Assembly (NCBI GenBank): GCA_035529075.1
Contig: DATKXK010000010.1
Span: forward strand, 477,401-541,400
Length of the DNA: 64,000 bases
Direction: 5' to 3'
From: Acidobacteriota bacterium
Lineage (GTDB): Bacteria; Zixibacteria; MSB-5A5; GN15; FEB-12
Shown: one piece after another, positions 8,559-18,207 of the stretch
How the letters are laid out: every line of letters begins with the position of its first letter
Position numbering within the stretch: the first letter of the stretch is position 1
Translations under genes and position numbers: made by a program
The notes under the pieces: generated by a model
Seen by the model: only the letters and a program-made list of their open reading frames with translations
Database searches by the model: none
Told to the model about the DNA's origin: nothing

Positions 8559-9149
8559 ATGGCGAAAACGATCCTGGCACTTGCGGTTCTGCTGTTAGCT
8601 GTCGCCGGTTGCGGCGTGAATAAGGACTACGTCGCCGGACAGATAACAGACTCGGAAACAAAGATGGCCACGCAGATGAAGGCGCTTGAGGACAAGACGG
8701 ACTTCAACGCCGCGGAGCTTACCAAGCTGCGGTCTCTGGCCACGGAACTGGAACAGAAGACCGACATGGCTGTCAATGAGGCCAAGGGATTCGAAAACTA
8801 CCAGATCATCTGGCAGGGGGAGATCAATTTCGACTTTGACGGCTACGAGATCGACGACGTGGCCGCCCAGATACTTCAGGAGGCCGGTAACAAAATGACC
8901 GGCTACCCGAGATCCCTTATCGAGATTACCGGTCATACGGATGCCTCCGGCTCAGGCAATTACAATCTTCTCCTTGGGGAGAAACGTGCCAACTCGGCGA
9001 AGCGTTACCTTGCCGACAATTACGGCATCTCGCTGTACCGTATGTTCGTGATCTCGTACGGCGAATCCAAACCGATAGCCATGCCCGACGAGAAGTACGC
9101 CAGTTCCAAGAACAGGCGGGTCGCTCTGACCGTCTGGGGCAGTCTGTAG
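8559..9149 (+). CDS. OmpA-family (Pal-like) lipoprotein
   Basis: A 196-residue lipoprotein. The lipobox LAVAGC places the lipidated cysteine at residue 19. A helical region (about 25-75), probably a short coiled coil, precedes a C-terminal OmpA domain: INFDFDGYEID, ITGHTDASGSGNYNLLLGEKRA, SYGESKP and the terminal KNRRVAL. OmpA domains bind peptidoglycan, so the protein should tie the outer membrane to the wall. It looks like a stand-alone gene on the plus strand, closed by a strong hairpin at 9181-9211. Confidence 0.95.
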   Translation: MAKTILALAVLLLAVAGCGVNKDYVAGQITDSETKMATQMKALEDKTDFNAAELTKLRSLATELEQKTDMAVNEAKGFENYQIIWQGEINFDFDGYEIDDVAAQILQEAGNKMTGYPRSLIEITGHTDASGSGNYNLLLGEKRANSAKRYLADNYGISLYRMFVISYGESKPIAMPDEKYASSKNRRVALTVWGSL

Positions 9150-9180
9150 ATCTCTGGCAGCGAGTTTATCGTTCTGGCTC

Positions 9181-9211
9181 GAGCGGCGGGATCGTGGAGG
9201 TCCCGCCGCTC
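9181..9211. terminator. hairpin between convergent genes
   Basis: A perfect 11-bp inverted repeat, GAGCGGCGGGA and TCCCGCCGCTC, with a 9-base loop. It lies between the OmpA-like gene (plus) and the Ig-like lipoprotein gene (minus), so it may terminate both. There is no clear T-run on either side. Confidence 0.5.
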
Positions 9212-9226
9212 CTGTATTCGTTCCGG

Positions 9227-10918
9227 TTACCTGAACTCGAACAGGATACCGGATGTCTCGAACCGAGCCCTCACGGCGACCGTGTCGGCATAGAACGCCG
9301 TCGTCTCGGCCGGCTCAAGAGGAATCAGCGAGCCGCCGTCGCGCCGGCCGTTGCCGTTGCTGTCGACAAAGCCGGACAGAAGATATTTGCCGCCGGGGAC
9401 GTCTATGCCGAAGGACCTTCCGGAAACGGGCAGCTCGAAAGCGTCACTGCCGGAAACACTTTGGAAGGTGAGCACGACCGGGGCGTCGGTGCGATCCGGC
9501 AGGTTCACCGTGACCTCGCCTGAAATACGGCCAAGCGAATCGGCGTCCAGCGTCGAAAAGCCGTACTGCGTAAGCGAGTCACCAAGCAGGTTGCCTGCAA
9601 GGTCCGCCAGGTCGAACTCCGTAACATCAAGGCGGTAACGCTCGCCCGGTCTGATCTTCTCCGGGACAAACCCGATATGGAAGCGGTCGATCCAGTGGCG
9701 GGCCAGAGCCACCGTCCGTGTCTCCGACTGCCACAGGACAAATGTCTGATCCGTAATCTTGGATGTATCCAGCGGCTCCGACAGGGTCATCTGCATTTCG
9801 ACGGCGTCCGGGAAATGCGCCTTATCCTCCGGTTGGAAGGCGATTATCTTCGGGACCGTCTCATCTTCGACGGCCTGGATTTCGATCTGGTCGTACGTCA
9901 TCGCCACTTCGGCCGAATCGGGAGTCACTTCAAGCCCGTAACTGCCCGTAATCAGAGTGTCGAAAAAGACCGTCAGTGTCGACGATTCTTCTTCGGAGGA
10001 CTCGAGGAAACCCCGGGCGGGCACGGGCTGTTCGTCCGGATTGGAGGGCAGCAGCCTGATCATCTCCGGGTGGTGACGGAGCCGGCCCAGTCCGATCGGC
10101 CTGGACAGGCGAACCCGCACGAGCCCGTCGGTGGTCTGGGACGCCGACAGGATGGCGGGTGCGAGAGTATCGGCAGTCGCGAGGTGAAGGTTAAGCGCAT
10201 CGAGAGGAAGCGGTCCCCCGACCACTATACTGCGATCGGGCACGGCAAAAGGTTCACGGTACGGGTCAGGTCGCTCGTTCCGGTTCTTATCCTCAAAAGC
10301 CACCAGCCGGTACTCGTGTTCCGGCAGGTACCGGAAACTGAAGAAGCCGTCGCTGTTGGTTGGAGCCAGGTAACTGGGGTAGACGGAATCGTAGGCAATC
10401 GTATCACCGAACAGCGACAGGTCATACAGGGCCGCCACGGCGGCAGCCGCCCGGGCGTTGTCTTTGTAAAGATACCCGGATACACGGCCGGTATCGATGG
10501 CTGCTCCGGTGGAGAACGCGATGGTAGCGGAACTGTCAAGACGGTTCCTGCGCAAGTCGGTAACAGTGGCATTGAGCGTGATGACGTACGTCCGATTGGC
10601 CTTAAAGGCCTCCGGCAGCGTGATGATGATGCGGTCCTTCTTCCATTGGATCCGGGGCTCGCTGGCCGGACGCGGGGAGATGAAAACGGGAGAGCCGGTC
10701 AGCGGCTTCAGGAGAGGTTCGGAGAAGTACAGGGCAATCCGGTCGCCGGTCGTCACCATAACGGATTCGTTTTCGGGCGAAGACCCGATAAGAACCGGTC
10801 CGGTCCGGTCCTCTTCCCCGCCGGGCGGGGCGCTGATCTGGGCGCATCCGAAGAAGGCGGCCAGCACCAGCACGCCAACTGTGAAAACGTAACCCCTCTG
10901 CCTCACCCGGTACCGCAT
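9227..10918 (-). CDS. Ig-like-domain lipoprotein (SbsA/Big_5 type)
   Basis: A 563-residue secreted protein with a lipobox (AAFFGCAQ, Cys at about residue 25) followed by a PPGGEEDRTGP segment and an Ig-like domain beginning PVLIGSSPENESVMV. Further beta-rich domains follow, and a late segment (SGFVDSNGNGRRDGG) resembles a SdrD/B-type prealbumin repeat. Lipoproteins opening CxxxxPPGG followed by an SbsA-type Ig domain are common in the Bacteroidetes/FCB group, with unknown function. It is coupled to the TPR lipoprotein gene by a TGATG overlap, so I start it at ATG 10918; a TTG lies one codon earlier. Confidence 0.88.
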   Translation of the reverse strand: MRYRVRQRGYVFTVGVLVLAAFFGCAQISAPPGGEEDRTGPVLIGSSPENESVMVTTGDRIALYFSEPLLKPLTGSPVFISPRPASEPRIQWKKDRIIITLPEAFKANRTYVITLNATVTDLRRNRLDSSATIAFSTGAAIDTGRVSGYLYKDNARAAAAVAALYDLSLFGDTIAYDSVYPSYLAPTNSDGFFSFRYLPEHEYRLVAFEDKNRNERPDPYREPFAVPDRSIVVGGPLPLDALNLHLATADTLAPAILSASQTTDGLVRVRLSRPIGLGRLRHHPEMIRLLPSNPDEQPVPARGFLESSEEESSTLTVFFDTLITGSYGLEVTPDSAEVAMTYDQIEIQAVEDETVPKIIAFQPEDKAHFPDAVEMQMTLSEPLDTSKITDQTFVLWQSETRTVALARHWIDRFHIGFVPEKIRPGERYRLDVTEFDLADLAGNLLGDSLTQYGFSTLDADSLGRISGEVTVNLPDRTDAPVVLTFQSVSGSDAFELPVSGRSFGIDVPGGKYLLSGFVDSNGNGRRDGGSLIPLEPAETTAFYADTVAVRARFETSGILFEFR

Positions 10919-12567
10919 CAACGGTCCAGCTTCTCCCTGATTCGTTCGTTATCAGGCTGCTGATCAAGTGCCTTCTGCCACCACTCCCGGGCTTTTGCCA
11001 TATCGCCCAAGGCCTGGTGCGTGTCTCCCAGATGATCGAAAATAACCGCATCGGTGTCAAGGGATACTGCCTTTTCCAGGTGCTTGAGGGCCTCCTTGAA
11101 GTCTCCCAACCGGTAGTAGACCCAGCCGTAGCTGTCAAGGTACGCGGCGTTGTCGGGCGACAATTCCAGAGCCCGGGCGATCAACTCCCGGGCATACTCG
11201 AGTCGCTCTCCCTTGTCGGCCAGCATGTAGCCCAGGTAGTTCAGCGAGGGCGAATGACTGGAATCGTGCGCAATGATCTGCTCGAAGGTGGCGACCGCTT
11301 CCTCGATCCGGCCGGCTCGCTCATATGTCGCTCCGAGCGCAAAGGAGAGATTGATGGCGCTGGTTTCGTCCCGCATGCGGTTCAGGCCGGTTTGATAAGC
11401 CTCGATCTCCTGGTCGATACGGCCCAGTTGCCGATAGGCAAGCGCCAGGTCGAGCCAGCTTCCATCGAGAGTGTCGGCCAACTGCGTCTCTTTCAGGAAT
11501 TCATCGCGAGCCTGCTCCCAGTTGTCATTCAGGCCCGCAATCCGTCCCAGGTAATAATGGTTTAGCGCACTGCGATCACCGGAGGCCACCAGAGAGCTGA
11601 ATATGGAATCGGCCACCGCCACCGAGTCGACGGCAAAGTAAAGGGCCCCCAGCCGCCGCTTGGCCGAGCGCTCCATCGGTGCAAGCGTCGCCACCTTCCG
11701 GGCATGGTGCAAAGCGGCGTACAGTGAATCCGCCTGGGCGTATAGGCCGGTTAACTCTCGATGAAGCACCAGGTTGTCCGGGGATAGTTCAAGTCCTCGT
11801 TTAAACGTTGCGATAGCCGAGTCGGGCTGCCCCGCTATTACGAACAGCTCACCCAGGCCGATCACAGCGAACACGTTGGCCGGGCCGGATTCAATGCCCA
11901 GCGATTGGCGGAAAGCCTCTGCCGCCCGTTCCAACTCGCGATGTGTGGCCAGCAGTCTGGCCAGGTCGTTCAGATGGCGGAAATTCTCCGGGTGCAGGCG
12001 AATCAGACTCTCATACGCCCATATCGTAGAATCCAGGTCGTTTTTCTGTCGGTAGAAGTTGACCAGAAACGAGAACGCAACCGTGTTATCGGGGTCGAGG
12101 GCGACCAGCCGTACGTATGTTGACCGTACACTGTCCGGCAACTCGAGTTGGTGATAGCACTGGGCCGTGAGTTGCAGTACGTCGACGTCCTGTGGCTCGA
12201 GTTTGCTGAGTGTGGCCAGTGCCTCGGTCGGTTCGCGCAGGTAGTACAGTACGCGTCCAAACGCCAGGCCGATTTGTTGCGACTCGGGAAAGAACTGAAG
12301 CGCCTTCCTGTACTGCTTGGCGGCGTTGTAGATATCCCCCACTGCCTCGTACAGAAGGCCGTTGACATAGAGGTTGTACGCACGGTAATCAAGCGGTTCT
12401 GCAACCTTCTCCTCCCGGGCGGCAGTTCGGGTACGCCCCGGGTCCGAATCCGGGCGGGCCTGGGCTATCTTGTGGTTGACCGCCTTCGATCCGCATCCGG
12501 CTGCCAGCAGTCCCGTGAAAAGCGCAACGGCTGCAAGACCACGGACCATGGGTATACTTAATCGCAT
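10918..12567 (-). CDS. TPR-repeat lipoprotein
   Basis: About 549 residues, with a lipobox (LLAAGCG) and then almost entirely tetratricopeptide repeats, 12 or more, for example YRKALQFFPESQQIGLAFGR and ALEKAVSLDTDAVIFDHLGD-like units. The last repeats (DSYGWVYYRLGDFKEALKHL, AREWWQKALDQQPDN) have a good consensus. TPR lipoproteins usually scaffold envelope complexes. ATG 12567 is chosen because the signal peptide begins there (MRLSIPMVRGLAAVAL). It follows tyrS after 59 bp on the same strand and is coupled to the Ig-like lipoprotein, so all three may share the tyrS promoter. Confidence 0.92.
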   Translation of the reverse strand: MRLSIPMVRGLAAVALFTGLLAAGCGSKAVNHKIAQARPDSDPGRTRTAAREEKVAEPLDYRAYNLYVNGLLYEAVGDIYNAAKQYRKALQFFPESQQIGLAFGRVLYYLREPTEALATLSKLEPQDVDVLQLTAQCYHQLELPDSVRSTYVRLVALDPDNTVAFSFLVNFYRQKNDLDSTIWAYESLIRLHPENFRHLNDLARLLATHRELERAAEAFRQSLGIESGPANVFAVIGLGELFVIAGQPDSAIATFKRGLELSPDNLVLHRELTGLYAQADSLYAALHHARKVATLAPMERSAKRRLGALYFAVDSVAVADSIFSSLVASGDRSALNHYYLGRIAGLNDNWEQARDEFLKETQLADTLDGSWLDLALAYRQLGRIDQEIEAYQTGLNRMRDETSAINLSFALGATYERAGRIEEAVATFEQIIAHDSSHSPSLNYLGYMLADKGERLEYARELIARALELSPDNAAYLDSYGWVYYRLGDFKEALKHLEKAVSLDTDAVIFDHLGDTHQALGDMAKAREWWQKALDQQPDNERIREKLDR

Positions 12568-12626
12568 GAATCGACCCTGCGTATTCTCTTTCCCTGATAA
12601 TGCCGCCGGACGGAAAAAGTTGCAAT

Positions 12627-13898
12627 TCAAACCGATTTTAATCGGAGAAAGCGTCGCTTCCCAACCTTGAGCACCATATCACCGCTTAGTTGGAACTCGA
12701 AGCCAGTGTCGGTGATCTTCTTCTCGTCCAGTGAAACGCTTCCCGCCTCGATCAGTTTTCTTGCTTCACTGTTTGACCGGCTCAGTCCGGCTTTGGTCAT
12801 CAGGTGGACAAGATAGATGCGCCCGGGATCAAGGCCGAGTTGGCCAAGTTCCGCGGGTGTCAGTTCCGGTATTTCGTCCGGAAGCTGCTTTTGCGAAAAA
12901 ACGCGCTCAAACTCTTCCCTGGCACGGCCACCCGAGCCGGCCGGATGGTACATGTCCACCAGCGTCACCCCCAGCTCTTTCTTGATATCCATCGGGTTGA
13001 CATCCGGGCTGGACAGCGCCGTTTTGATTTCCCGAAGTTTTTCCAGTGGCACGTTCGCGGCAAGCTCGAAATACTCATATATGAGCCGGTCCGGGATCGA
13101 CATCACTTTGCCGAAAATCTCTCGCGCCGGTTCGTCGATTCCGATATAGTTGCCCAGGGATTTCGACATTCTCTTCTCGCCGTCGGTACCGACAAGTATC
13201 GGCACGGTCAGGATGCACTGAGGATCGAGGCCGTACGCTTCCTGGATGGTCCGGCCCGCAAGCAGGTTAAACGTCTGCTCCGTCGCGCCAAGCTCCAGGT
13301 CCGCCTTGATAGCCACCGAATCGTACCCCTGCATCAGCGGGTAGAACAGCTCATGCAGCGAGATGGGAATGCCGTTCTTGATCCTGTTGGCGAAGTCATC
13401 GCGCTCGAGAAGCCGGGCCACCGTAAACCGGGTAGCCAGGTTCATGATCTCGACAAAATCCATCTGTCGAAACCATTCGCCGTTGAACCGAACCTCGGTT
13501 CTGGACTTATCCAGAATCTTGAAGAACTGTTTCTGGTACGTCTCGGCGTTCTTCATGATATCGTCGTAGGCCAGCCGGGGACGGGTGGCGGATCGTTCCG
13601 ACGGGTCGCCGACCATGGCGGTATAATCGCCCACGATGAGAACGATCTGGTGACCCAGGTCCTGGAAATCCCTGAGCTTTCGGACGCCCACCGTGTGGCC
13701 GAGATGGATGTCGGGAGCCGTGGGATCGAAGCCCTGTTTGATGCGAAGCGGCTTATTCTCCCCGATGGAGCGCGCCAGCTTGGCCCTGAATTCGACCTCG
13801 GGCAGCAACTCTACCACGCCGCGCAGGATTACCTGGAGCTGGCGCTCCAGTTCCTTCTTTTGCTCCACACCGAGGCTGTCTGCCGATGTATCCGTCAA
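12627..13898 (-). CDS. tyrS: tyrosyl-tRNA synthetase
   Basis: A 423-residue cytoplasmic class I synthetase that charges tRNA-Tyr. The HIGH-type motif is HLGHT (about residue 65) and the KMSKS loop is KRMSKS (about 240). A C-terminal S4 RNA-binding domain starts near residue 355 (LSRSNSEARKLIEAGSVSLD). The length and motif order fit the longer bacterial TyrS type. The start is a TTG at 13898: GGGAG stands 6 bases upstream and no in-frame ATG is closer. A promoter with a 17-bp spacer is visible at 14000-14028. Confidence 0.97.
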   Translation of the reverse strand: MTDTSADSLGVEQKKELERQLQVILRGVVELLPEVEFRAKLARSIGENKPLRIKQGFDPTAPDIHLGHTVGVRKLRDFQDLGHQIVLIVGDYTAMVGDPSERSATRPRLAYDDIMKNAETYQKQFFKILDKSRTEVRFNGEWFRQMDFVEIMNLATRFTVARLLERDDFANRIKNGIPISLHELFYPLMQGYDSVAIKADLELGATEQTFNLLAGRTIQEAYGLDPQCILTVPILVGTDGEKRMSKSLGNYIGIDEPAREIFGKVMSIPDRLIYEYFELAANVPLEKLREIKTALSSPDVNPMDIKKELGVTLVDMYHPAGSGGRAREEFERVFSQKQLPDEIPELTPAELGQLGLDPGRIYLVHLMTKAGLSRSNSEARKLIEAGSVSLDEKKITDTGFEFQLSGDMVLKVGKRRFLRLKSV

Positions 13899-13955
13899 TT
13901 CAATCTCCCGCTTATGGTCTTTTCGTAGCTATCGGCATATAAGGATATGAGTTTG

Positions 13956-13980
13956 ATTGGCCGGCCGCGCCGGCCAATCC
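13956..13980. repeat. perfect 11-bp inverted repeat in the tyrS leader
   Basis: GATTGGCCGGC and GCCGGCCAATC with a 3-base loop (CGC). It lies downstream of the predicted tyrS promoter, so the tyrS mRNA would carry it as a hairpin close to the start codon. Confidence 0.7.
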
Positions 13981-13999
13981 ATCTCGTAATGTATGGCCG

Positions 14000-14028
14000 A
14001 GAATAGCCAATTACCGTTTAAAAATCAA
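14000..14028 (-). promoter_or_regulatory. predicted tyrS promoter
   Basis: On the minus strand TTGATT and TATTCT are separated by exactly 17 bp. The predicted leader is about 95 nt and contains the 13956-13980 hairpin. Confidence 0.55.
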
Positions 14029-14095
14029 CGGGATATGGGCAAAGGCGGCTGTTTTTGGTTGACTGAAACCAGTCTGAAAGCGGACATTTGCGCTG

Positions 14096-16252
14096 ATGGT
14101 CATTCCACCTAGAAAAGTCGTTGCGAGGCTCAGGGGTCGCCGTTTCAGAAACCCCATTCTCGTGTTGTTCGCCCTGTTGTTTGTGCTCGCGGTCATTTTA
14201 TTCTATCGCACCTACCGGATATACCGCTCGGAACTGCCGTCCTTCGAACAACTGCACAACATCGAGCCGAGCCTGAGTACTCGCATTTTCGACCGGAACG
14301 GCACGTTGCTCAAGGAGTTTTACACCGAGAACCGGGCGTTGACACCGCTGCGGAGCATGCCGCCGCACCTGACCGGCATGTTGCTGGCCGTCGAGGATCA
14401 GGAGTTTTACGATCACTGGGGTCTTAACCTGAGGCGTATCCTCATTGTAGCCACCAACAACCTGATCAAGGGACGGATCACCGCCGGGGCCTCCACCATC
14501 AGTCAGCAGGTGGCGCGGATGTTGTTCCTTGACCGGCGCGTCACGTACGAGCGCAAAATCAAGGAGGCATTGACAGCCGTTAAGCTGGAGAGGACATACT
14601 CCAAGGATGAAATCATCGAGATGTACCTCAACCAGCACTATTTCGCCCGGGGGACGTACGGCGTGGCGGCGGCGGCACGGTTGTACTTCGGTAAGGCCGT
14701 CCCCGACCTTAACCTTAACGACTGTGCCATCCTGATTGGCATGACCAAGGGTCCGAACATCAATTCGCCGCTGAACAACCCGGACAAAGCACTGCAGGCG
14801 CGCAACCGCGTGCTGTACACGTATTTCTCCGTGGGCGGATTGACGCGGACGCAGTACGATTCCCTCAGGGCCGAACTATTGCAGATCTCAGCCCCGAAGG
14901 AAGAGGTCGGGATTGCACCGTATTTCACGGAGGCCATCCGGCAGGGGATTCTGGAAAGGTACGGCGAGGATGTCCTGTATTCGGGCGGTCTGAAAGTGTT
15001 CACGTCGCTCGATGCCACGCTGGAGGTGGCGGCCGAGGAGGCCGTGGCTAAAAAGGTCGATTCCCTTCGGGCGATGATAGAGCGCACCTACAGCCTGACC
15101 AACCCGGCGTATTCGTTCAACCTGCCGGACACTGTTGACGAGTTCGGCGATTCCATCCGCGTGTACAAGAAGATCCAGGGGGCGTTCATTGCCATCGACA
15201 ACTTCAACGGCGACGTGCTCGCCATGGTGGGCGGGCGGTCATTCGAGGAAACCCAGCTTAACCGTTCTTACCAGTCGCCGCGGCAGGCCGGCTCGGTGTT
15301 CAAGCCGTTCGTCTACACGGCCTGCATCGACAACGGGTTCCGCACGACGGACATAGTCGACGACAACCCCATCGTTTTGGACATCCCGGGGGCCAAGCAG
15401 TGGCGGCCGCACAACTTCGACTACAAGTTCCGAGGGCCGATCCCCCTTCGCACCGCCATCCAGGACTCGCGCAACCTGGCCACCATCAGGCTGCTGCTCA
15501 AGATCAGCCCCCAGGAGGCCATCTTCTACGCCCGCCGCATGGGCATCACGTCGCCGCTCGACCCGGTTCCCTCGCTGGCTATCGGGACCGCTGACGTTCG
15601 GTTGATAGAGATGGTCTCGGCCTTTTCCATTTTCCCCAACCGGGGGATCCATATCCCCTACCGGATGGTGCGCCAGATTGTCGACCGCTACGGCAAGGTG
15701 ATCGAGGACAACCGGGCGATCCTCAAGGAAGAAGTGCTCTCAGCGCAGACGGCGTATATCATGGTGGACCTGATGCAATCGGTGGTCAAGGAGGGCACCG
15801 GCAGGCGTTCGCAATGGATGGGCTTCACGCGGCCGGCCGGTGGCAAGACCGGCACCTCCAACGCCTTCTGCGATAACTGGTTTATCGGCTACACCCCGCA
15901 GATTACGGCCGGGGTCTGGATCGGGTTCGACGACCGCACTTCTATCGGCCGGGGCATGGACGGGTCCAGGAACGGTGTCCCGCCGTGGACCGAGTTCATG
16001 ATCGCCGCCCACGACTCCCTGCCGATAGCCGGCTTCGAGGAGCCTGACGGCATCGTCCATCTTGATGTCTGCCGCGAATCCGGGGAGCTTGCCACCGACC
16101 GGTGTATCGACGTCCGCAACGAGGTCTTCATGGTCGAGAACCAGCCGACCGGCACGTGCCACATACATCCGTCGAGTGGTCTGTATACTCCCCGCGCCAC
16201 GCAGGAGCAGCCGATTCAGGAAGACACCGCCAGCGACCGCGTGCATTTCTAA
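14096..16252 (+). CDS. class A penicillin-binding protein (PBP1A family)
   Basis: A 718-residue bifunctional murein synthase. One N-terminal membrane helix (about 20-38) is followed by a GT51 glycosyltransferase domain with EDQEFYDHWGLN (Glu100) and TISQQVARMLFL, and then a transpeptidase domain with the active serine in SVFK (about residue 400), the SRN motif (about 459) and KTGTS (about 583). All catalytic motifs are intact, and the length is normal for a short PBP1A. It should polymerise and cross-link peptidoglycan on the outer face of the inner membrane. Transcribed alone, it is followed by a palindrome at 16312-16329. Confidence 0.96.
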   Translation: MVIPPRKVVARLRGRRFRNPILVLFALLFVLAVILFYRTYRIYRSELPSFEQLHNIEPSLSTRIFDRNGTLLKEFYTENRALTPLRSMPPHLTGMLLAVEDQEFYDHWGLNLRRILIVATNNLIKGRITAGASTISQQVARMLFLDRRVTYERKIKEALTAVKLERTYSKDEIIEMYLNQHYFARGTYGVAAAARLYFGKAVPDLNLNDCAILIGMTKGPNINSPLNNPDKALQARNRVLYTYFSVGGLTRTQYDSLRAELLQISAPKEEVGIAPYFTEAIRQGILERYGEDVLYSGGLKVFTSLDATLEVAAEEAVAKKVDSLRAMIERTYSLTNPAYSFNLPDTVDEFGDSIRVYKKIQGAFIAIDNFNGDVLAMVGGRSFEETQLNRSYQSPRQAGSVFKPFVYTACIDNGFRTTDIVDDNPIVLDIPGAKQWRPHNFDYKFRGPIPLRTAIQDSRNLATIRLLLKISPQEAIFYARRMGITSPLDPVPSLAIGTADVRLIEMVSAFSIFPNRGIHIPYRMVRQIVDRYGKVIEDNRAILKEEVLSAQTAYIMVDLMQSVVKEGTGRRSQWMGFTRPAGGKTGTSNAFCDNWFIGYTPQITAGVWIGFDDRTSIGRGMDGSRNGVPPWTEFMIAAHDSLPIAGFEEPDGIVHLDVCRESGELATDRCIDVRNEVFMVENQPTGTCHIHPSSGLYTPRATQEQPIQEDTASDRVHF

Positions 16253-16311
16253 GCGGGCTGCCTCTCCCCTGTTCCGTGCCGCAAAGCCGCCTCTAATCAA
16301 CGTCCGGGTGA

Positions 16312-16329
16312 CCCAGGGCTTGCCCTGGG
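16312..16329. repeat. REP-like palindrome, possible terminator of the PBP gene
   Basis: CCCAGGGC-TT-GCCCTGGG, followed by TTTCTTGCTTTT. It is preceded by CCGGGTGA. A second copy with compensating arm changes lies at 38638-38655 in the opposite orientation, so this may be a dispersed repeat as well as a terminator. Confidence 0.65.
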
Positions 16330-16418
16330 TTTCTTGCTTTTGGCTTCCGGACAATATCCTTGCCTTCACCTCTTCCCTACTGTAACTTATTGCCGTTCAT
16401 GAAGCAGGCTATGCCTGT

Positions 16419-16502
16419 GCCGGAGTGGTGAAACTGGTAGACGCAGGGGACTCAAAATCCCCCGGCAGCAATGTCATGTCGGTTCAAGTCCGACCTCCGG
16501 CA
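16419..16502 (+). tRNA. tRNA-Leu (anticodon CAA)
   Basis: The acceptor arms GCCGGAG (16419-16425) and CTCCGGC (16495-16501) pair perfectly. The anticodon stem GGGGA/TCCCC encloses the loop CTCAAAA, giving anticodon CAA at 16453-16455. A long variable arm and a GGTTCAAGTC T-arm are present, as expected for tRNA-Leu. The CCA end is not encoded. Confidence 0.97.
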
Positions 16503-16618
16503 CTATGATATCAGCAGCGGGGCATACTAGGCGCGGCAACTCGAACCTGACGGCGCAACTAATTGTAGGTTTGCTATCGTTTTGTGAAGAACTGAATTCA
16601 CAGGAGTCGCGATCTACC

Positions 16619-18070
16619 ATGAGCACCGAACAAGAATGCAGATTTACTCTCAAAGATAACACGCCCTGTGGGCAGACCGGCGGCGACGCGGCCAAAGGAA
16701 TGTGCAGGTTCCATCAATGGGTGCGGCCTGACAGACTGTGGGCGCGCGGAGATCTTAGCGCCATTAAGCAATATGTGACGAATTGCAAACAGGAGTTTGT
16801 CGACTTCGCAGGTATCCGTTTTGACGGTGTGGACTTCGCGGGTCTGTTGGGCACCGAAAAGCGACTCCTGTTTGAGGGTTCACAGTTTACCAAATGCACA
16901 TTCAAGGCTTGTGTATTCTACAATGCTTCGTTTATCGGCGAGTGTGTGTTCAAGGACACGGTTTTTCGTAAATGCGAATTCCGAGGCACTGAGTGTAGCT
17001 TCGAAGATTCTGTTTTCGACTCGGATGCGATCGTCTTTGATGAGTGCACGTTCATTCTGACGTCCAAGGACGAACTCGACCCTACTGCGGTGTCTTTTAA
17101 GGGTTGCGACGCAAGTATTGTTCACGGACTATTCAGGAACTGCTATGTGAAAGCTTATCGATTCGATGCGAACGGCTTACAGCTTATCGGGAAAGATGTA
17201 CATCCTAAACTAGCTTTATTCGTCACGGACGCGGGCCAGCGCCTCAAAACAGATATGCTGTGTTTGGATAGTGTTCACCAAGTTCTGTTAAGTGGACTTC
17301 AGTTTCGGGGTGTATTCACGTACAGGCAGCATCAAGAGTATGGTGATTTCGTGCCGAGGCTGGACTTAACTCAAATTGACTTCGACAAAATGCTGTCTGC
17401 GCATCTTTTTGACGCAAACTTGAAAAAGGCGTGGTTCAGGAATTCATCTATCGAGGCGGTGAAGTTTCATAACTGCCGCTGGCCTAAGAAAGGTGAATAC
17501 AAGTATCTGCCTGAAGATGGACTCAGCGAAAAGGCTCTCGTCAAGGATGACTCAGAGCTGCTGAGGCTTTACGTCCAACTGAAGAAGAATTTCGAAACTA
17601 ACGGCGATTTCATCGGTGCTGGCGACTGGCACTTTCGAGAGATGGAGGCAAGGCGACGGCTTAAGCTAGGGAACAGTAAAGGCCCGAAGCGCTTGCTGTA
17701 CAAGTGTCTTTCCCTTATATGCTGGTACAAGAGGCTCTCCAACTATGGGGAGAGCTATGCTCGCCCGTTGATATGGATTATTGCAGTGTGGTTTGTGTTT
17801 TCGTGGATATACCTATTCTCTGGCTTCGTTGAGTCGGGTGCGTTTGTCAACTTGGATGTTTTTCACGGGCACGTAGTGAGCGTCAGAACGTTCCTCGATC
17901 ATCTCCTCAAGGCCATGCTATTCAGCTTCCTGGCTATGACCCTTCAAGTCGGCAGAGGTGCAAACCTGCAGGGAAGCTGGTTGCAGTTTTGGCACAGCCT
18001 CCAGTTACTGCTTACCGCCGTGCTGGTGCCTTTAATGCTGTTAGCTGTGCGCAGAAAGTTCCGCCGCTAA
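16619..18070 (+). CDS. pentapeptide-repeat protein with C-terminal membrane helices
   Basis: About 483 residues. The N-terminus is rich in Cys/His (CRFTLKDNTPCGQTGGDAAKGMCRFH), which could bind a metal. Residues of about 55-160 and 250-310 follow a pentapeptide pattern A(D/N)LxF-like with aromatic centres (FEGSQFTKCTFKACVFYNAS), which folds as a right-handed beta-helix. After a helical linker, the last 110 residues hold two or three membrane helices, an arrangement seen in pentapeptide proteins with an ion-channel-like tail. Base composition is visibly A+T-richer than its neighbours and it sits 116 bp after tRNA-Leu, which suggests acquisition by transfer. ATG 16619 starts the conserved part. 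The function is unknown. Confidence 0.85.
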   Translation: MSTEQECRFTLKDNTPCGQTGGDAAKGMCRFHQWVRPDRLWARGDLSAIKQYVTNCKQEFVDFAGIRFDGVDFAGLLGTEKRLLFEGSQFTKCTFKACVFYNASFIGECVFKDTVFRKCEFRGTECSFEDSVFDSDAIVFDECTFILTSKDELDPTAVSFKGCDASIVHGLFRNCYVKAYRFDANGLQLIGKDVHPKLALFVTDAGQRLKTDMLCLDSVHQVLLSGLQFRGVFTYRQHQEYGDFVPRLDLTQIDFDKMLSAHLFDANLKKAWFRNSSIEAVKFHNCRWPKKGEYKYLPEDGLSEKALVKDDSELLRLYVQLKKNFETNGDFIGAGDWHFREMEARRRLKLGNSKGPKRLLYKCLSLICWYKRLSNYGESYARPLIWIIAVWFVFSWIYLFSGFVESGAFVNLDVFHGHVVSVRTFLDHLLKAMLFSFLAMTLQVGRGANLQGSWLQFWHSLQLLLTAVLVPLMLLAVRRKFRR

Positions 18071-18207
18071 TGTTGCGCGGTGCGCAAGCCCCGGGCCACC
18101 GGACCGAATCCAATGCGTACAGTAAACAAAACCCATAGTGTCGTGAAGGCAGTCCGCCCTGTGCTAAAACCTTGACACCGGCAAGCGCGGCGGCCTGCTT
18201 GCGGCGT

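Noticed and set aside
9677-10963. A 428-residue plus-strand frame opposite the Ig-like lipoprotein
   Set aside because: The opposite strand encodes a lipoprotein with a signal peptide and Ig domain; this frame is an antisense shadow with Arg/Gly-rich nonsense.
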